A stretch of 64,000 nucleotides of DNA from Nemertoderma westbladi. Lineage: Eukaryota; Xenacoelomorpha; Nemertodermatida; Nemertodermatidae. A program made the translations under genes and the position numbers. The notes under the pieces were generated by a model, which saw only the letters and a program-made list of their open reading frames with translations, was not told the DNA's origin and searched no databases. Shown one piece after another: positions 61,630 to 64,000 of the stretch. The DNA lies in assembly GCA_032718475.1 (NCBI GenBank), contig JAUCBJ010009107.1, positions 1 through 64,000 on the forward strand. Reading direction: 5' to 3'. The number at the start of each line of letters is the position of its first letter. Within the stretch, counting starts at the first letter, position 1.

Positions 61630-62063
61630 CGATCAGTACTGTGTACCCCTCTACTACGGTATGTGTACATACCCCCCCCCCCCCCCACACAATTCCTCAC
61701 GTGGCGCGATCAGTGCCTACAGGTTTACGGTACTGTGTACCCTTCTACTACGGTATGCGTACATACCCCCCAATTCCTCACGTGGTTCCCTCAGTGCCTA
61801 CAGGTTTACGGTACTGTGTACCCTTCTACTACGGTATGCGTACATACCCCCCAATTCCTCATGTGGCGCCCTCAGTGCCCACAAGTTTACGGTACTGTGT
61901 ACCCCTCGACTATGGTATGTGTACATAACCCCCCCCCACCCCCCCTCAATTCCTCACATGGCGCCCTCAGTGCCCACAAACTTACGGTACTGTGTACCCC
62001 TCGACTACGGTACGCGTACATACCCCCCTCAATTCATCATGTGGCACCCTCAACGCCCACATG
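61630..62063 (-). repeat. Five tandem copies of an ~81-bp G-tract/hairpin repeat between pol and ORF1
   Basis: Five units, marked by C-runs on the + strand starting near 61672, 61766, 61847, 61929 and 62023. Each has CTGTGTACCC, a pyrimidine step, an inverted repeat (GGTATGTGTACATACC in the first copy, similar in the others), a run of 6-15 C, then AATTCCTCA and a CAGTGCC-like end. Spacing changes from 81 to 95 bp come mainly from the C-run. On the element's strand each unit is a purine G-run followed by TATGTAC. Both flanks are element sequence, so this belongs to the transposon. Confidence 0.9.
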
Positions 62064-62153
62064 TACTAACTACTTATTTTATTATTTTGTTTTATTTTGT
62101 TTATTTTTTATTTTTATTTGTGGGAAGGGCGTCTCGCCCTCATTCCCACCCCC
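62064..62153 (-). other. Stem-loop and A-rich tract just after pol
   Basis: On the minus strand, after the integrase stop, a G-rich purine run (GGGGGTGGGAATGAGGGCG) leads into a short GGGCG/CGCCC stem. An A-rich tract with several AATAAA or AATAAAA motifs follows. The motifs could serve as polyadenylation signals for a pol-length transcript, or mark a former element end. Confidence 0.4.
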
Positions 62154-63120
62154 TCAGTCCAATATATTGGACGACTCAAGCCGCTCTACACATCCTAGTG
62201 TATGTGGCGCGTATGGGGTTCTCCTTTCCCACCTGATTATGCGTTTCCTCATCGCCGCCTTGACATCTTCACCCTCCAGGATGTCAAGGGCCTCCGCTAA
62301 CTCGTTCTCCGCGCCCACGAAGTTAGTCCCGTTGTCTGAGTATAATACCTCGACTGTTCCTCCTCTGCGGGTTACAAACCTCTCAAGTGCATTAATAAAT
62401 GCCGACACCATGGCGTCCTGGGCTAGTTCTATCCCCACCGCCCTCGTATTATTGCAGACGAAGATAGTGCCGTAGCATTTCTCCATATGTCGCATCACCT
62501 TTATCTTAATTGGCCCAAACATGTCCACCCCACAGTGTGTGAACGGTGGGTCGTGATGTCTCACCCTGTTGGCCGCTAATGGCGCCATCTCCTGTACGGC
62601 CCTCTCCTTCTTCGTCCGTTTGCAGGTCTGGCACTGCCCCACTACCGCCTTCACCATCTTTCTGAGTTGGATTACCCAGAATGTCTTCCGGATCTCCGTC
62701 AGGGTTTGGTTAGTGCCCCCATATAATATAGACTTATGGGAGTCCCATATGATCTGGTGGACTATTGGTGACTTGTTGGGGATTATTATTGGTTTCGGTG
62801 GAATGACGGGGCTGTTGTTATTTACCACCCTGGAGTTCATGACCAGGATCCCATCATTGTCCAATTGTGGTGACAGCGCGTTGAGGTCGCTGTCTTGACG
62901 AAGGCGTTGTTGTTTGCTGACGCGGTTCACCTCCTCTCCATATCCCTTCCTTTGCTCGTATCGTATCACAGCTTTGGCCGCCCCTTCCCGATCGATGGTG
63001 GGTCTCGTTTTGGTATCCTTACCAACTCCCCTGAGGAAATCTCCGTAGGCCCTCAGATATGCTACTAGCTTCTTAGTCTTATACCAGCTGGAGCTGTAAC
63101 TGAGCAACCTATCCGTTGGG
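62154..63120 (-). pseudogene. BEL/Pao integrase, frameshifted from pol and truncated after the catalytic glutamate
   Basis: Pol continues here in the +1 frame relative to the RNase H segment. CDNPTDRLLSYSSSW, then YKTKKLVAYLRAYGDFL, is the usual BEL/Pao linker. The integrase zinc domain keeps SH and CQTC, but its second histidine is tyrosine (ILYGG, codon TAT), one transition from CAT. The catalytic core shows GVDMFGP (first Asp), YSDNGTNFVGAENEL (second Asp) and CVERL (Glu). Only eight residues later, at SSNILD and a TGA inside a 16-bp palindrome, the frame ends. The rest of the core, and the C-terminal domain typical of BEL/Pao, are missing. Integrase joins element DNA to host DNA in the nucleus; this copy should not work. 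Confidence 0.9.
62157..62172. other. Perfect 16-bp palindrome at the integrase truncation point
   Basis: GTCCAATATATTGGAC is its own reverse complement and abuts the TGA that ends the integrase frame. It may mark a deletion or recombination junction, or be chance. Confidence 0.8.
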
Positions 63121-64000
63121 TTATCGCACGGCTCTCTTGGTTTTGATTGCCCACGTGGGGTGCAGTGGTGCTTCCTTAATCTCCCTCACTAATTGGCTGA
63201 ATATTTCCTCCCCCTCTGATTCCTCTCCCTCCTCTTCCACTGTCACCCCTTCCGTACATGGGTCTACCTTCCTCATTGGTGGCCAGCTCGACCTATCGTT
63301 AAGGAAGTGTGGGCCGTGCTGCCACAACTCCTGCTTTCTCGAGAAAGTGTGGCATACAACGCCCCTCCATAACAGATCTGCTGGATTGTCGTCGGTTGGG
63401 CAGTAGTGCCACTTCTCCAGATCGGTCGTTGCTCTTATCTCGTCTACTCTATTCGCCACAAATATAGGATAACGCGTCTTCTCGTTATGCAGCCATCCTA
63501 ACACTACCATGGAATCTGTCCAGTAGTGCGTCTCTACTATACTTGGTATAGTGTCCGGCAAGTATGCTGTCGCCCTTACTCCTAGTCTCGCAGCCGTTAG
63601 CTCGAGTTTCGGCACTGATGCTGAATCTGGTGGCATCGACCTCGCTTTACTAAACGCAAGCCTGGGCTTATGAGCCCCCTTTCGCAGTACCAGATAAAGT
63701 GCCGCTCCATATGCTTCCAAGGATGCATCGGAAAACATATGTAGTTCTAAATCGGTCATGTATCCATCCGGGAAGTATACACGTGACATACTATACGTCC
63801 CCATCTCCTCGAGGCTCTCTGTCCATTTGTCCCATTGTCTACTTATCTCCACTGGGACCTCCGTGTCCCAATCGTCTTTCAATTTATACACCTTCCTTAA
63901 TATTTGTTTCCCCGTGACTAACAATGGGGATGCTAGACCTAGGGGATCGTAAATCCTCGCTATGTATGACACATAGCCTCGTTTAGTATGGATCCCGGCA
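63121..64000 (-). CDS. BEL/Pao Pol, Pao-peptidase/RNase H segment (5' part beyond the window)
   Basis: The frame is open to the window edge. The first residues, GIHTKRGYVSYIARIYDPLG, are the standard BEL/Pao junction after reverse transcriptase (Pao peptidase A17 family region). RNase H follows, with its acidic set visible: FSDAS, PKLELTAA, YWTDSMV, and DDNPADLLWRG. RNase H degrades the RNA strand of the RNA:DNA hybrid and shapes the polypurine primer. A glutamate-rich linker (VEEEGEESEGEE) leads to the stop at 63121-63123. The integrase continues in the next frame without a gap, so the stop reflects a single-base indel or, less likely, programmed frameshifting. ORF-finder starts at 63972 are not real starts. 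Confidence 0.92.
   Translation of the reverse strand, partial: AGIHTKRGYVSYIARIYDPLGLASPLLVTGKQILRKVYKLKDDWDTEVPVEISRQWDKWTESLEEMGTYSMSRVYFPDGYMTDLELHMFSDASLEAYGAALYLVLRKGAHKPRLAFSKARSMPPDSASVPKLELTAARLGVRATAYLPDTIPSIVETHYWTDSMVVLGWLHNEKTRYPIFVANRVDEIRATTDLEKWHYCPTDDNPADLLWRGVVCHTFSRKQELWQHGPHFLNDRSSWPPMRKVDPCTEGVTVEEEGEESEGEEIFSQLVREIKEAPLHPTWAIKTKRAVR

Larger units (their letters stand above)
57672..64000 (-). mobile_element. BEL/Pao LTR retrotransposon, 3' portion, with two extra ORFs in the env position
   Basis: Read on the minus strand, the visible order is pol (Pao peptidase/RNase H), integrase, a five-copy repeat, an exonuclease-like ORF, a CCHC zinc-knuckle ORF, a polypurine tract, and the 3' LTR. 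The 5' LTR, primer-binding site, gag, protease and reverse transcriptase should lie right of 64000. It is antisense to the host gene and inserted in its fourth intron, within the 23-bp minisatellite. The pol part is damaged (a frameshift, a lost zinc-binding histidine, and an integrase cut short), so this copy is probably not autonomous. The two downstream ORFs are nearly intact. Target-site duplication cannot be checked; the five bases before the LTR are TTAGC. Confidence 0.9.

Noticed and set aside
61605-62475. Three + strand ORFs (107-270 residues) with repeated YGTVYPST-type blocks
   Set aside because: They translate the five-copy repeat and the antisense of integrase, and the repeat periodicity explains the blocks.
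63116-63952. + strand ORFs opposite pol
   Set aside because: Antisense shadows of the BEL/Pao RNase H region.

Overview
This window comes from a multicellular animal nuclear genome. It has spliced exons with GT-AG boundaries, long introns, a BEL/Pao-type LTR retrotransposon, and about 54 kb of tandem repeats out of 64 kb. The host is most likely an invertebrate, because BEL/Pao elements and giant intronic minisatellites are common there. Nothing in the sequence fixes the phylum. A run of 100 Ns at 46478-46577 is an assembly gap.

The host gene lies on the + strand. Three short exons (44282-44393, 46436-46477 cut by the gap, and 56441-56670) join in consistent phase. They encode part of a Rap-GAP domain and its C-terminal extension, most like GARNL3. 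The catalytic asparagine motif HIGND is present. Each of the four introns seen (the first and last only in part) holds its own unrelated tandem array. The first has a 22-bp array (1948-3650) butted directly against a 40-kb array of a 50-bp unit (3651-44086). The second has a 17/19-bp array (44523-46178), the third a 42-bp array (46578-55945), and the fourth a 23-bp array (56709-57671). The long ORFs reported across 3.6-44 kb are artefacts of the 50-bp unit.

The fourth intron also carries an antisense BEL/Pao element starting at 57672. Reading its own (minus) strand, the window enters inside pol (Pao peptidase/RNase H region, 64000-63121). It then passes a one-base frameshift into an integrase (63120-62154) that stops just after its catalytic glutamate, at a 16-bp palindrome. 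Next come five copies of an ~81-bp G-tract/hairpin repeat (61630-62063). Two further ORFs follow, in the place where retroviruses carry env. ORF1 resembles a 3'-5' exonuclease of the RNase D/WRN fold, and ORF2 has three CCHC zinc knuckles. After ~640 bp of non-coding sequence come a G12 polypurine tract inside a nested hairpin and a 627-bp 3' LTR (57672-58298). The 5' half of the element lies beyond the window.

The two most unusual things here are the exonuclease-like plus zinc-knuckle ORF pair in the env position of a BEL/Pao element, and a Rap-GAP gene whose every visible intron has been taken over by a different minisatellite.
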